A stretch of DNA of 64,000 nucleotides. Origin: an uncultured Acidimicrobiales bacterium (lineage in GTDB: Bacteria > Actinomycetota > Acidimicrobiia > Acidimicrobiales > Bin134). The stretch lies in assembly GCA_951813325.1 (NCBI GenBank), contig OX638350.1:1-64000 (forward strand). Reading direction: 5' to 3'. The notes below the pieces were generated by a model. That model ran no database searches and had not been told where the DNA came from. It saw only the letters and a list, made by a program, of their open reading frames with translations. The position numbers and the translations under genes are program-made. Position 1 is the first letter of the stretch; every line of letters starts with the position of its first letter. Shown here in pieces: positions 36,587 to 45,632 of the stretch.

Positions 36587-37491
36587 CGACGCTGCTCCCG
36601 GCGGGGGTCGAGCGCGTCGCGCAACCCGTCTCCCATGAAGTTCACACACAGCACCAGCACCACCAGCACCGCTCCCGGCAGATAGAACAGCCACCACCGG
36701 GTGCGGGCTGCGTCGCGGCCCTCGTCGACCAGCGATCCCAGCGACACCTCGGGGGGCTGGATGCCGAAGCCCAAGAACGCCAGCGCGGTCTCCAGCAGGA
36801 TGGCGGTGGCCACCGTGAGGGTGGCGTACACGATGATCGAGCTCATCACGTTGGGAATGAGGTGGCGGAAGATGATGCGGGTGTTGGACGCCCCCAGGGC
36901 CTCGGCTGCTTCGATGTACTCCTTCTCCCGGATGGAGAACACCTCGCCCCGCACTACCCGGGCCAACGGCGCCCACAGGAAAAGGCCGATGATCACCGCC
37001 ACGAACATGAGGGAGCTGCCCCCGCTGGCCCGAGTGCGGGTGCCCAGCACCATCAGCACCGGCAGCAGGGGAAGGATCAGCAGGAAGTCCACCAACAGCC
37101 CTAGGGCCCCGTCCACCCGGCCCCGGAACCATCCCTGCACCGCGCCCAACACCGAGCCCATAACGGTGGCGATGGCGGCCACCACCACGCTGACGTGGAC
37201 TGATACCCGCAGCCCCCGCATGGACTGGGCGAACATGTCATGGCCGATGGTGTCGGTGCCGAACCAGTGGTCGCCTGACGGACCTTGCGACAGATCAGGC
37301 GACAGGTCCTTGTAGCCCCAGCCGGTGAGCGGTTCGGCCAGATAGCTGAAGAGGTAGGCAGCCACCAGCACGACGCCCGCAGCCACCGCCAGCCGGTGGG
37401 CTAGGAACCGTCGAAGCACCAGCTGCCATTGCGAGCGGGCCTCGGTCTGTGAGGGGGTGCCGGCGAGGATGCCGACCGGTACGTCAGCCAT
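36583..37491 (-). CDS. oppC: Oligopeptide ABC transporter permease OppC
   Basis: A 302-residue permease with about six helices. The loop HWFGTDTIGHDMFAQSMRG is diagnostic for DppC/OppC, and the EAA loop is EAAEALGASNTRIIFRHLIP. The family N-terminal helix (LAHRLAVAAGVVLVAAYLF) is present. It overlaps oppB by 8 bp. Confidence 0.94.
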   Translation of the reverse strand: MADVPVGILAGTPSQTEARSQWQLVLRRFLAHRLAVAAGVVLVAAYLFSYLAEPLTGWGYKDLSPDLSQGPSGDHWFGTDTIGHDMFAQSMRGLRVSVHVSVVVAAIATVMGSVLGAVQGWFRGRVDGALGLLVDFLLILPLLPVLMVLGTRTRASGGSSLMFVAVIIGLFLWAPLARVVRGEVFSIREKEYIEAAEALGASNTRIIFRHLIPNVMSSIIVYATLTVATAILLETALAFLGFGIQPPEVSLGSLVDEGRDAARTRWWLFYLPGAVLVVLVLCVNFMGDGLRDALDPRREQRR

Positions 37492-38467
37492 CTCGCACCC
37501 TCGGATCCAAGAGGCCGTAGGTCAGGTCGGTCAGCAGGTTGACGACGATCACCGAGATGCCCACCGCCAGCAGCCACCCTTGCGTCACGGCCACATCGCC
37601 GTTGAGCAGTGACTCCAGGAATAGGCGGCCCATGCCCTTCCAGTTGAACACCACCTCGGTGACCACCGTGCCCCCGATGAGGGTGCCGAAGGTCAGCCCG
37701 GTGAAGCTCACCACCGGAAGTAGGGCATTGCGGAGAGCGTGGTGGGTGATGATCCGCCGTCGGGGTACCCCTTTGGCCCGGGCGGTTCGGATGTAGTCGC
37801 TTTCCAGCACGTCGAGCATGGCCGAGCGCTGAAACCGGCTGGTGGCCGCCAGTTGGATCAATAACAAGGTGAGCGCGGGGAGGATGATGTGTCCGGCCCG
37901 GTCGGCCCATGTGCCCCAGAAGTCGGCCTCGAGGCGGGGCGACTGCTCGCCGATGGTGAAGAAGATGCGCCGGCCCCACCAGTCGTTGAACCGGATACCC
38001 AGGTCTTTGAGCACGGCCCCCAGCCAGAACACGGGCATGGCGAAGAACAGGAAGGCGAAGAAGGTGGAGATGTTGTCGAACGCCCCGTACTGGCGCACCG
38101 CGCTAACCACTCCCACGGCCACGCCGAGGATCACCGAGACCACGGTGGCGGCAATTACAAGCCGCATGGTCACCGGGATCGCCTCGCCCAGCAGGGTGGT
38201 GACGTCCCGGCCGTTGTCGGTGGAGGCGCCCATGTTCCCGGTGAAGAGGTCGCCGAGCCAGCTGCCGTAACGCTCGATCAGGGGCTTGTCGAGGCCCAAG
38301 TTGGCTTCGAGGCGTTGCACTTGCTCGGCGCCGCCGGGTTGCGACAGGAGGAACACCCGTTGTTCGGCGATGGGGTCGACGGTGGCTACGAGCAGGAAGG
38401 CCACCAGGGTGGCGAAGAAAAGAACGACGATCGAGATCAGCAGCTTGCGTGTCGCGAACCCGAGCAT
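37484..38467 (-). CDS. oppB: Oligopeptide ABC transporter permease OppB
   Basis: A 327-residue permease. It begins with the usual helix (KLLISIVVLFFATLVAFLLV), has LEANLGLDKPLIERYGSWLG, and the EAA loop YIRTARAKGVPRRRIITHHA. The C-terminus ends LLDPRVRDG. It forms the channel with OppC. Gap to oppA is 11 bp. Confidence 0.94.
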   Translation of the reverse strand: MLGFATRKLLISIVVLFFATLVAFLLVATVDPIAEQRVFLLSQPGGAEQVQRLEANLGLDKPLIERYGSWLGDLFTGNMGASTDNGRDVTTLLGEAIPVTMRLVIAATVVSVILGVAVGVVSAVRQYGAFDNISTFFAFLFFAMPVFWLGAVLKDLGIRFNDWWGRRIFFTIGEQSPRLEADFWGTWADRAGHIILPALTLLLIQLAATSRFQRSAMLDVLESDYIRTARAKGVPRRRIITHHALRNALLPVVSFTGLTFGTLIGGTVVTEVVFNWKGMGRLFLESLLNGDVAVTQGWLLAVGISVIVVNLLTDLTYGLLDPRVRDG

Positions 38468-38478
38468 TTGTAGAAAAG

Positions 38479-40191
38479 CTAGTTAGCCATAGCCCATTCT
38501 TCGAGGTTCCAGGTGAAGCTTTCTAGGGTGGGGTTGTCTTGGATGTTCTGGATGTTGTCGTTCCAGGCCAAGAAGAAGGGCATCTGGTACACGGGCGTGT
38601 TGGGCAGGGTCTCCCACATGAGGGCGTCGGCCTGATTCAGCAGCTCGGCTTGGCGGTCGAGGTCGAGGGTTAACGTGGCCTCCGTGAGCAGGTCGTTGAC
38701 CCGGTCGTCGGCGTAGGCGCCAGGGTTGCTGTCGCTGCCGATGCCAAACACCTGAAGGGCCGATGTGGCCGGCAGAGGTCCGCCCACCCAGGCGAAGATC
38801 ACCAGATCGAAGTCTCCCGGGGGGCCGGGCGGGTCGTTGGTTGAGCCGAACACCGGACCGAAGATCTCGCCGCCGGGCAGGTTGTCGATGGTGATTCTGA
38901 TGCCGGCTTCAGCCAGCTGGTTCTGCACCAGTTCCTGGAACTGCTCCCGGCGATCATTTCCGCCGGTGGTGCGGATGCGCAGGCTCAGCTGCCGGCCGTC
39001 TTTGGCGTATAGGTCGCCGTCGAGCTCCCAGCCGGCCTCTTCCAGCACGGCGCGGGCCGCGGCCACGTCTCTCTGCTGGAACTGGGCCGGAGTGTTGTCT
39101 TGGTACTGGGCTTGGCCGTTCATGAAGATCCGGTTGCCCAGCGGTTGGGCCGACTCCGAAAACGGCCGCATGAGCGCGGTCACGATCAGCTCTCGGTCAA
39201 GCGCCAACGCGATGGCCTGGCGCACCTCCACCGGAACGGTGGCAGTGTTGAACGTGATGTGCTCCCAGGTGGGGCCGAAGGTGATGGAGGAATCCACCCC
39301 GTCAATTCCGTTGATCAGCTGCACCAGATCGACCTGGGGTTGGGGATAGATCACGTCGACTTCGCCGTTCTCAAGGGCGAGGGGCAAGTTGCCCACGTCG
39401 CTGATGAACCGGAAGGTGACCTCGTCGATATGGGGGCCTTCGCCGAACCAAGTGGGGTTGGCCACCAGGGTCAGATCGCTGCCCGGGTTGTACTCGTCCA
39501 CCACATAGGGGCCGGCACCCACGCCGGGGTCGGTCCGGAAGCCTTCACCCCAGTCCCGGCCCAAGTGGGAGGGCGGGAACGGTCCGGAGAACAGCAAGAT
39601 GTATTCGACGAACGGTTGGCTCGCTGGCCAGCTCAGCCGAACGGCCTTGTCGTCCACCACCTCCAAGGTGGCGCTGTCGAAGCCCTGGGTGGCCGCGCAG
39701 TTGTCTTCGGGGTCGTTGCAGTTCTCGAAGTAGAACACCATGTCGTCGGAGCTCACCGGGGTGCCGTCGCTCCACGTGGCGTCGGTTCGCAGCCGGTATT
39801 CCACCACCAACGGGTCCTCGGCGATGATGGTGGGGAGGGTCTCGCAGAAGTAGGGCTCGAAGCTGAAGTCGGGCCGAGTGCGCACACAGGTGGGCCAGAT
39901 TGCCCGGGTGATCTGGCGACCGGCCAAGAGGTTGTCGCCAGCGGTCAGGTTGTTGAAGTTGGTGAGCTCCTGCTCCAGCCCGATGACCACTCTGGTGGGA
40001 TCATCGTCAGTGCTCGGGGCAGGGGCTTGGGTCGCAGCCGTTGCCTCTTCGGTCGTCGCTGGGGACTCGGCGAGCTCTTGGGCATCGGGAGGAGGCGAGT
40101 CGTCGTTGCCGCAGGCGGCGGCCAGCAGAACTAGGGCCAAGAGGGCCGACACCCAGCGCTTCTTGCTGCTAATTCTCTTTGTGGTTCCCAC
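38479..40191 (-). CDS. oppA: Oligopeptide-binding lipoprotein (SBP family 5)
   Basis: About 570 residues from GTG 40191. The signal peptide SSKKRWVSALLALVLLAAAC ends in a lipobox, followed by an acidic Thr-rich linker. Family-5 pattern: LRTDATWSDGTPVSSDDMVF, VRQAIALALDRELIV, AGWELDGDLYAKDGR. First gene of the minus-strand opp run and presumably nearest its promoter in the 138-bp gap up to 40329. Confidence 0.92.
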   Translation of the reverse strand: MGTTKRISSKKRWVSALLALVLLAAACGNDDSPPPDAQELAESPATTEEATAATQAPAPSTDDDPTRVVIGLEQELTNFNNLTAGDNLLAGRQITRAIWPTCVRTRPDFSFEPYFCETLPTIIAEDPLVVEYRLRTDATWSDGTPVSSDDMVFYFENCNDPEDNCAATQGFDSATLEVVDDKAVRLSWPASQPFVEYILLFSGPFPPSHLGRDWGEGFRTDPGVGAGPYVVDEYNPGSDLTLVANPTWFGEGPHIDEVTFRFISDVGNLPLALENGEVDVIYPQPQVDLVQLINGIDGVDSSITFGPTWEHITFNTATVPVEVRQAIALALDRELIVTALMRPFSESAQPLGNRIFMNGQAQYQDNTPAQFQQRDVAAARAVLEEAGWELDGDLYAKDGRQLSLRIRTTGGNDRREQFQELVQNQLAEAGIRITIDNLPGGEIFGPVFGSTNDPPGPPGDFDLVIFAWVGGPLPATSALQVFGIGSDSNPGAYADDRVNDLLTEATLTLDLDRQAELLNQADALMWETLPNTPVYQMPFFLAWNDNIQNIQDNPTLESFTWNLEEWAMAN

Positions 40192-40329
40192 GCCCGCAAA
40201 GCTATAGGCCACGCTTGGGGGTAACCCTGTTCGTGGACTGTCGCAGATGCCGATAGCATGGCTAGCGAAGGGAACATATCCGGGTGCCCGGCGGTTGTAA
40301 CCACAGCCGAAAGCGAAGGAGAGAGACCA

Positions 40330-40596
40330 GTGACATTGGATACAGTCCGCAACCCAGCGGCCCTCATCGAGATCACCGAGTTGGTGGATGGGCTTCTGGA
40401 CGCCATCGATGGGGAGCTCACCAGCCGCTCCCGGGTGGTAGACGGGCTGTTGGATCTGCGTCTCGCTGCTTCCGATCTTCCCGAGGTGGTCGCCCAAGTC
40501 GACGACTGCCTGGCCACGTTGCCCGGACACACCACGGTGGCGAACCGCTGGTGGATGGAGACGTTGGCCGACCTCCGCACCGCCGCTTCTAACTAG
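40330..40596 (+). CDS. Small helical protein of unknown function
   Basis: An 88-residue protein (VTLDTVRNPAALIEITELVD...). It is Leu/Asp-rich and probably all-helical with no membrane segment; no family recognised. GTG 40330 is selected by GAAGGAGA ending about nine bases upstream, rather than the ATG at 40258. It precedes the CoxL-like gene by 79 bp on the same strand. Confidence 0.65.
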   Translation: MTLDTVRNPAALIEITELVDGLLDAIDGELTSRSRVVDGLLDLRLAASDLPEVVAQVDDCLATLPGHTTVANRWWMETLADLRTAASN

Positions 40597-40675
40597 CGCC
40601 TCCTAACTCCGGCGGAGGCCGGCTGCACTGAAATTGGTGGGGGGATACGCTCGCGGGTGGATCTGGAGGTGCGAG

Positions 40676-43030
40676 ATGTCTGAGTCCTCGACGGCGGTGG
40701 TGGGGAGTCGGTTGCTTCGGAAGGAGGATCCTGAACTGCTGACTGGGGAGGCCCGGTTTGTGGATGATTTGGACCTCACGGGGGCTTTGTGGGTGGCGTG
40801 TGTGCGGAGTCCTCATGCGCATGCTCGTATCCGCTCGGTCGACCTCAGTGCTGCTCTTGAGGCTGATGGGGTGGTGGCTGCTTATTCGGGGGGTGATCTG
40901 GCCGAGTCTTGGGGGCCGCTGCCTTGTGCTTGGCCGGTGACCGATGACATGAAGAATCCGGCGCACCTGCCTATCGCGGTGGACAAGGCCAACTACGTGG
41001 GTGATGTGGTGGCGGTGGTGCTGGCCGATGACCGCTACAGGGCGGCTGACGCGGTTGCTCTGGTGGAGGTGGACTACGAGCCGCTCGATGCGGTGGTCGA
41101 CCTCGAAGATGCGCTAGCCGATAGCACTGTCATCCACGATGATCTGGGCACCAACTCCTCCTACACCTGGGAGCTGACGCCCGATGCCGATGCGGTGGAA
41201 GCTGCGTTCTCCGGTGCCGACCATGTGGTGTCGGAGCGATACATGCAGCAGCGGCTCATTCCCGCGGCGATGGAGCCCCGGGGGGTGGTGGCCGTGCCGG
41301 CGCCGTTCGGGGGTGATATCACCATCTACTCGGCCACCCAGATCCCCCACATCCTCAAGGTCATGGTGGCCCTCACCCTGGGGCTGCCCGAGCAGAAGGT
41401 GCGGGTGGTGGCCCCGGCGGTGGGAGGCGGCTTCGGATCCAAGCTGAACGTGTACGCCGAAGAGATCATGTGCACCGCGCTGGCCCTGCGCCACGGGGTG
41501 CCGGTGCGCTGGACCGAGGGCCGCTCGGAGGCAGCCGCGTCCACCATCCAAGGCCGGGGCCAGATCCAGCACATCGAGCTGGCCGCCGACGGCGACGGCC
41601 GCATCAGCGCGGTGCGGGTGAGGCTGGTGGCCGACATGGGGGCCTACCTCCAGTTGGTCACCCCGGGAGTGCCCCTGCTGGGCGCCTTCTTGTACCACGG
41701 CTGCTATGACATCCCGAACTACTCCTTTGTCTGCACGGGGGTGTTCACCAACCTGACGCCCACCGACGCCTATCGCGGAGCTGGCCGGCCGGAGGCCACC
41801 TACGCCATCGAGCGGGCCATGGACTCGCTGGCCGCGGCCACCGGCGTTGACCCCGCCGAGATCCGGCGGCGCAACTTCATCGCCCCCGAGCAGTTCCCCT
41901 ACGAGTCGGGGGCCGGCCTGCTGTTCGACAGCGGCGACTATCCGCAGGCCCTGGACCGGGCGCTGGAACTGGTGGACTACGAGGGTCTGCGAGGCCGCCA
42001 AGCCGAGCGCCGGGCGGAGGGAGGCTCCCGCCACCTGGGAGTGGGCCTGTCGAGCTATGTGGAGATGTGCGGGCTCGCTCCCAGCCGGGTGCTGGCCTCG
42101 CTGAACTATGCCGCCGGCGGCTGGGAGTCGGCCACCGTGCGGGTGCTGCCCACCGCCAAGGTGCAGGTGGTCACCGGCACCTCGCCCCACGGTCAGGGCC
42201 ATGAGACATGCTGGTCGATGATTGTGGCCGACCAACTCGGAGTAGGCCCCGACGACGTGGAGGTGCTGCACTCCGACACCGCCATCTCCCCGTTGGGACT
42301 CGACACCTACGGCTCCCGGTCGCTGTCGGTGGGCGGCACCGCGGTGTACATGGCGGCCGAGAAAGTGATCGACAAGGCCCGGTTGATCGCCGCCCACCAG
42401 ATGGAGGCCAACGCCGAGGACTTGGAGTTCTCCAACGGCACCTTCCGGGTGAAGGGCCAGCCCGACGCCGAGATGCCGCTGGCCGCGGTGGCCTTCGCGG
42501 CGTTCACCGCCCACAACCTCCCCGACGGACTAGAGCCCAACCTCGAGGGGCACATGACTTGGGACCCCCCCAACTTCACCTTCCCGTTCGGAACCCACGT
42601 GGCGGTGGTGGAGGTGGACGCCGAGACCGGCCATGTGGAGCTGGTGGACTACGTGGCCGTGGACGACTGCGGCAACCAGATCAACCCGATGGTGGTGGAG
42701 GGCCAGATCCACGGCGGCATCCTCCAAGGGGTGGCCCAGGCCCTCTGGGAAGAGGCGGTTTTCGACCCTGACGGCCAGCCCCGCAACGCCAGCTTCTTGG
42801 ACTACCTGGTGCCTTCCCCCGCTGAGTCCCCGTCGTTCCGCACCGATTCCACGGTGACCCCCAGCCCCACCAACCCGATGGGGGTGAAGGGCATCGGCGA
42901 AGCCGGCACCATCGCCTCCACTCCGGCGGTGATCAACGCCATCGCCGACGCGCTGTCCCCCCTGGGCATCAGCGACGTGGCCATGCCCGCCTCACCCGAG
43001 CGGATCTGGGAGCTGATCTCCGGGTCGTAG
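40676..43030 (+). CDS. Xanthine dehydrogenase/CO dehydrogenase large-subunit family, form-II CoxL-like
   Basis: A 784-residue molybdenum hydroxylase large subunit. N-terminal RKEDPELLTGEARFVDDL, cofactor-binding GGGFGSKLNVYAEE, active-site loop AYRGAGR (the form-II sequence; true aerobic CO dehydrogenase has AYxCSFR), and C-terminal GVKGIGEAGTIASTPAVINAIADAL with the catalytic Glu. Substrate is therefore probably not CO. The medium (FAD) and small (2Fe-2S) subunits are missing next to it. RBS GGAGGT precedes ATG 40676. The first 300 bases use T/G-ending codons, then usage becomes C-ending. Confidence 0.9.
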   Translation: MSESSTAVVGSRLLRKEDPELLTGEARFVDDLDLTGALWVACVRSPHAHARIRSVDLSAALEADGVVAAYSGGDLAESWGPLPCAWPVTDDMKNPAHLPIAVDKANYVGDVVAVVLADDRYRAADAVALVEVDYEPLDAVVDLEDALADSTVIHDDLGTNSSYTWELTPDADAVEAAFSGADHVVSERYMQQRLIPAAMEPRGVVAVPAPFGGDITIYSATQIPHILKVMVALTLGLPEQKVRVVAPAVGGGFGSKLNVYAEEIMCTALALRHGVPVRWTEGRSEAAASTIQGRGQIQHIELAADGDGRISAVRVRLVADMGAYLQLVTPGVPLLGAFLYHGCYDIPNYSFVCTGVFTNLTPTDAYRGAGRPEATYAIERAMDSLAAATGVDPAEIRRRNFIAPEQFPYESGAGLLFDSGDYPQALDRALELVDYEGLRGRQAERRAEGGSRHLGVGLSSYVEMCGLAPSRVLASLNYAAGGWESATVRVLPTAKVQVVTGTSPHGQGHETCWSMIVADQLGVGPDDVEVLHSDTAISPLGLDTYGSRSLSVGGTAVYMAAEKVIDKARLIAAHQMEANAEDLEFSNGTFRVKGQPDAEMPLAAVAFAAFTAHNLPDGLEPNLEGHMTWDPPNFTFPFGTHVAVVEVDAETGHVELVDYVAVDDCGNQINPMVVEGQIHGGILQGVAQALWEEAVFDPDGQPRNASFLDYLVPSPAESPSFRTDSTVTPSPTNPMGVKGIGEAGTIASTPAVINAIADALSPLGISDVAMPASPERIWELISGS

Positions 43031-43037
43031 TGCCGGA

Positions 43038-45632
43038 TCAGCCGCCGTTGGCGGCCGACAGAGCCAGCGCGGCGTTGATTAGGCCGAGGTGGGAGTAGGC
43101 CTGGGGGTGGTTGCCCAGCAGGCGCTCGGTGGCCGGGTCGTACTGTTCGGGGAGCAGGCCGGTGGGACCGCAGAGGTCGAGGTAGCGGTCGAACAGGGTC
43201 CGGGCGTCGTCGAGCTGGCCGATGAGAACGTAGGCCTCGATCAGCCACGATGCGCAGATCAAAAAGCCGCCCTCGGTGCCGGGCAGGCCGTCGTCGTGGC
43301 GGTAGCGGTACACGGTTTGGCCGTCGCGCAGCTCGCTCTCCACCGCCTTGAGGGTGGACACGAACCGGGTGTCACCGGCGGGCAACAGCCCGCTCAGGCC
43401 GATCCACAGCAGGCTGGCGTCGACGTCGGTCGAGCCGTACGCGGTGGTGTAGGAGTGGCGCTGCTCGTTCCAGCCATTTTCGATCACATCGGCGGCGATC
43501 TGGTGGCGCAGCGGGCGCCAGTACGGGGCCAGATCCCGGTCCAGGCGCTGGGCGATCTTGATGGCCCGGTCCACCGCCATCCAGCACATCACCTTGGAGT
43601 GGACATGGTGGCGGGGTGGGCGGCGCTCCTCCCATATGCCGTGGTCGGGTTCGTGCCAGCGGGTGGCCACCGCCCCAACCACCGCCTTGACGACCTCCCA
43701 GTGCCTCTCGGTCAGGGTCACCTCGGCGTCGCACAGCCGCCAGGCCAAGTCCACCACCGGGCCGAATACGTCGAGCTGCACCTGGTGCTCGGCCGCGTTT
43801 CCAATCCGCACAGGACGGCTCCCCGCATAGCCGGCCAGCTCGGGCAGCACTGCCTCGGGCAGGGCCTCGTCGCCCACCAGCGGATACACCGGCCGAAGCT
43901 GCTCGGGGCTGGGGAGGTGCTCCACCCGGTCGAGGATCCAGTCCAACAGGTCGCCGGCCTCCTGGCTGCTGCCCAAAGACAGCAGCGCGGCCGCACTCAT
44001 GCTGGCGTCTCGGGGCCAGCAATAGCGGTAGTCCCAATTGCGGACACCGCCCATCACCTCGGGCAGGCTGGTGGTGGCCGCGGCCAGCATCGCCCCAGAG
44101 GGCTGGTGGCACAGGGCCTTGAGCACCAGCGCCGACCGCTCGACCTCCTCGGTCGCCGTCGGCGGCAGCGCCAGCTTTTGCACCCAGTCTCGCCAATGGC
44201 GCTCGGTGGCTTGGCGGCGGTCGGCCTCGGTCATCTCGGATCGGTGGGGGCGGCCGTGGGCGCCGAGGCGCAGATCCAGTTCCAGCGGTGCCTCGTCGAG
44301 TGCGACTTCGGCGACTGCGGTCTGGTGGGGGCCGTCGTCGACGATGTCCCAGCCCACCCCCGGTGAGAGCAGAACCATGGCCTCGGCCGCACCCCAAACC
44401 TCGAGGCCGCCGTCTATCACGTGCAGCCCGGTGGGGGCTCGGCCGAAGTCCAGCCGAGGGGCGAACTCGATGCGGATTCGGCCGCTTCCGTCGATGGCCC
44501 TGATCAGGTTGGTGCGCCCCGCAGGCTCGAAGGGGCGCTGGTCGGAGCAGTCCAGGTAGTCGGTAACCGTCACGTCCGGCCATCGGGTCTCCGCGATCAT
44601 GGTGCCGTCCAGATAGCGGTGGGAGATGGGCGGGCTGTCGTCGGGACGGCTGACCGAGAAGTGTCCCTCCCTCGCTCCTCCCAGCAGACCGGCGAACACC
44701 GCCGGGGAGTCGGCTCGGGGATGGCACAGCCAATTCACCGTGGCATCGGCGGTGACTAGCGCCACCGTCCGCTGGTCGCTGAGCAGGCTGTGGCGCTCAA
44801 TGGGCAGGCCATGTTCGCCCATCAGCCAGGCCCGCCGCCGCTCGGCCAACAAGGCGAGCGCTTGGGCCACCGCCAGGGGATCGTTCAACCGGGCCCGGGC
44901 CAGGGTCGGCCCGGGGCCCACCTTGAGGCCCAAATCGGGGCCGGCGAGCCGGGCGAAGGCGTCTTCGTCGGTTACGTCGTCGCCGGCGAAGATGACCGCC
45001 TCAGCCGACACATCGGTCCTCAGCCGGTCGAGGGCGTCGCCCTTGTTGAGGTCGAGCACCGACAGCTCCAGCACCATCTTTCCGCTCTTGACGTGGACGC
45101 CGTCCCATGTGCCGGGGCCGCTCAGCACCTCGCTGACTGATTTCGCGGCGATCTCGGGATCGGCCTTGCGGTAGTGGAAGGCGACCCCGGCCGGCTTGGG
45201 CTCGATGATGAACCCCCGGTCGCAGCGGGCCATGTCGTTCAGCGCCTCCAACACCCGGTCGCGCCGCTCCCGCTGCTCGGGGGACAGCTCATCGGCGAAG
45301 CCGACGTCGAACTCGGTGCCGTGGCTGCCCACCAAGTGGATCTCCTCAGGCAAGCGGCTCAGCGCGGCCAGATCCCGCAGTGCCCGCCCGGATATCACGG
45401 CCACGTGGGTGTCGGGCATGGTGGCCAAATGGCGCAGGGCGGCCACCGACTCCCGGGTGGGCCGGGCCTCGTCGGGGTTGTCGATGATGGGGGCCAGCGT
45501 GCCGTCGTAGTCGCAGGCCACCAGCAGCACCGGCACCCGGGCCAGCTCCCGGAGCCGGGCGTCCACGTTCTCGGTGATCGTGATCGGCTCGCGCGCTGCG
45601 GTGCTCGACCCGGTCGCCTCGGTCATCGGCAA
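43038..45632 (-). CDS. otsB: Bifunctional trehalose-6-phosphate phosphatase / GH15 hydrolase fusion
   Basis: An 864-residue fusion. Residues 30-260 are OtsB, a HAD phosphatase: nucleophile D41 and D43 in CDYDGTLAP, GSHGTEFD, and GDDVTDEDAF. Residues about 275-864 are a GH15 (glucoamylase/trehalase) module: N-terminal beta-rich part, GGVRNWDYRYCWPRDAS, the catalytic Glu in HGIWEERR with following HSKVMCWMAVDRAI, and the second Glu in LLPEQYDP. One protein thus carries the last step of trehalose synthesis and a possible trehalase/glucosidase. It overlaps otsA by 10 bp. Confidence 0.93.
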   Translation of the reverse strand: MPMTEATGSSTAAREPITITENVDARLRELARVPVLLVACDYDGTLAPIIDNPDEARPTRESVAALRHLATMPDTHVAVISGRALRDLAALSRLPEEIHLVGSHGTEFDVGFADELSPEQRERRDRVLEALNDMARCDRGFIIEPKPAGVAFHYRKADPEIAAKSVSEVLSGPGTWDGVHVKSGKMVLELSVLDLNKGDALDRLRTDVSAEAVIFAGDDVTDEDAFARLAGPDLGLKVGPGPTLARARLNDPLAVAQALALLAERRRAWLMGEHGLPIERHSLLSDQRTVALVTADATVNWLCHPRADSPAVFAGLLGGAREGHFSVSRPDDSPPISHRYLDGTMIAETRWPDVTVTDYLDCSDQRPFEPAGRTNLIRAIDGSGRIRIEFAPRLDFGRAPTGLHVIDGGLEVWGAAEAMVLLSPGVGWDIVDDGPHQTAVAEVALDEAPLELDLRLGAHGRPHRSEMTEADRRQATERHWRDWVQKLALPPTATEEVERSALVLKALCHQPSGAMLAAATTSLPEVMGGVRNWDYRYCWPRDASMSAAALLSLGSSQEAGDLLDWILDRVEHLPSPEQLRPVYPLVGDEALPEAVLPELAGYAGSRPVRIGNAAEHQVQLDVFGPVVDLAWRLCDAEVTLTERHWEVVKAVVGAVATRWHEPDHGIWEERRPPRHHVHSKVMCWMAVDRAIKIAQRLDRDLAPYWRPLRHQIAADVIENGWNEQRHSYTTAYGSTDVDASLLWIGLSGLLPAGDTRFVSTLKAVESELRDGQTVYRYRHDDGLPGTEGGFLICASWLIEAYVLIGQLDDARTLFDRYLDLCGPTGLLPEQYDPATERLLGNHPQAYSHLGLINAALALSAANGG

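Noticed and set aside
36587..37132. Extended N-terminus for oppD.
   Set aside because: The extra 182 codons are antisense-free but lie in another frame of oppC; the ATG at 36586 overlaps the oppC stop as ATGA and gives the normal OppD length.
40192..40530. Extended N-terminus for the OppA lipoprotein.
   Set aside because: A proper lipoprotein signal peptide begins at GTG 40191; the upstream part overlaps the divergent 88-residue gene.
40676..43030. Aerobic carbon-monoxide dehydrogenase (true form-I CoxL).
   Set aside because: The active-site loop is AYRGAGR, not AYxCSFR, so the CO-oxidising assignment is not supported.
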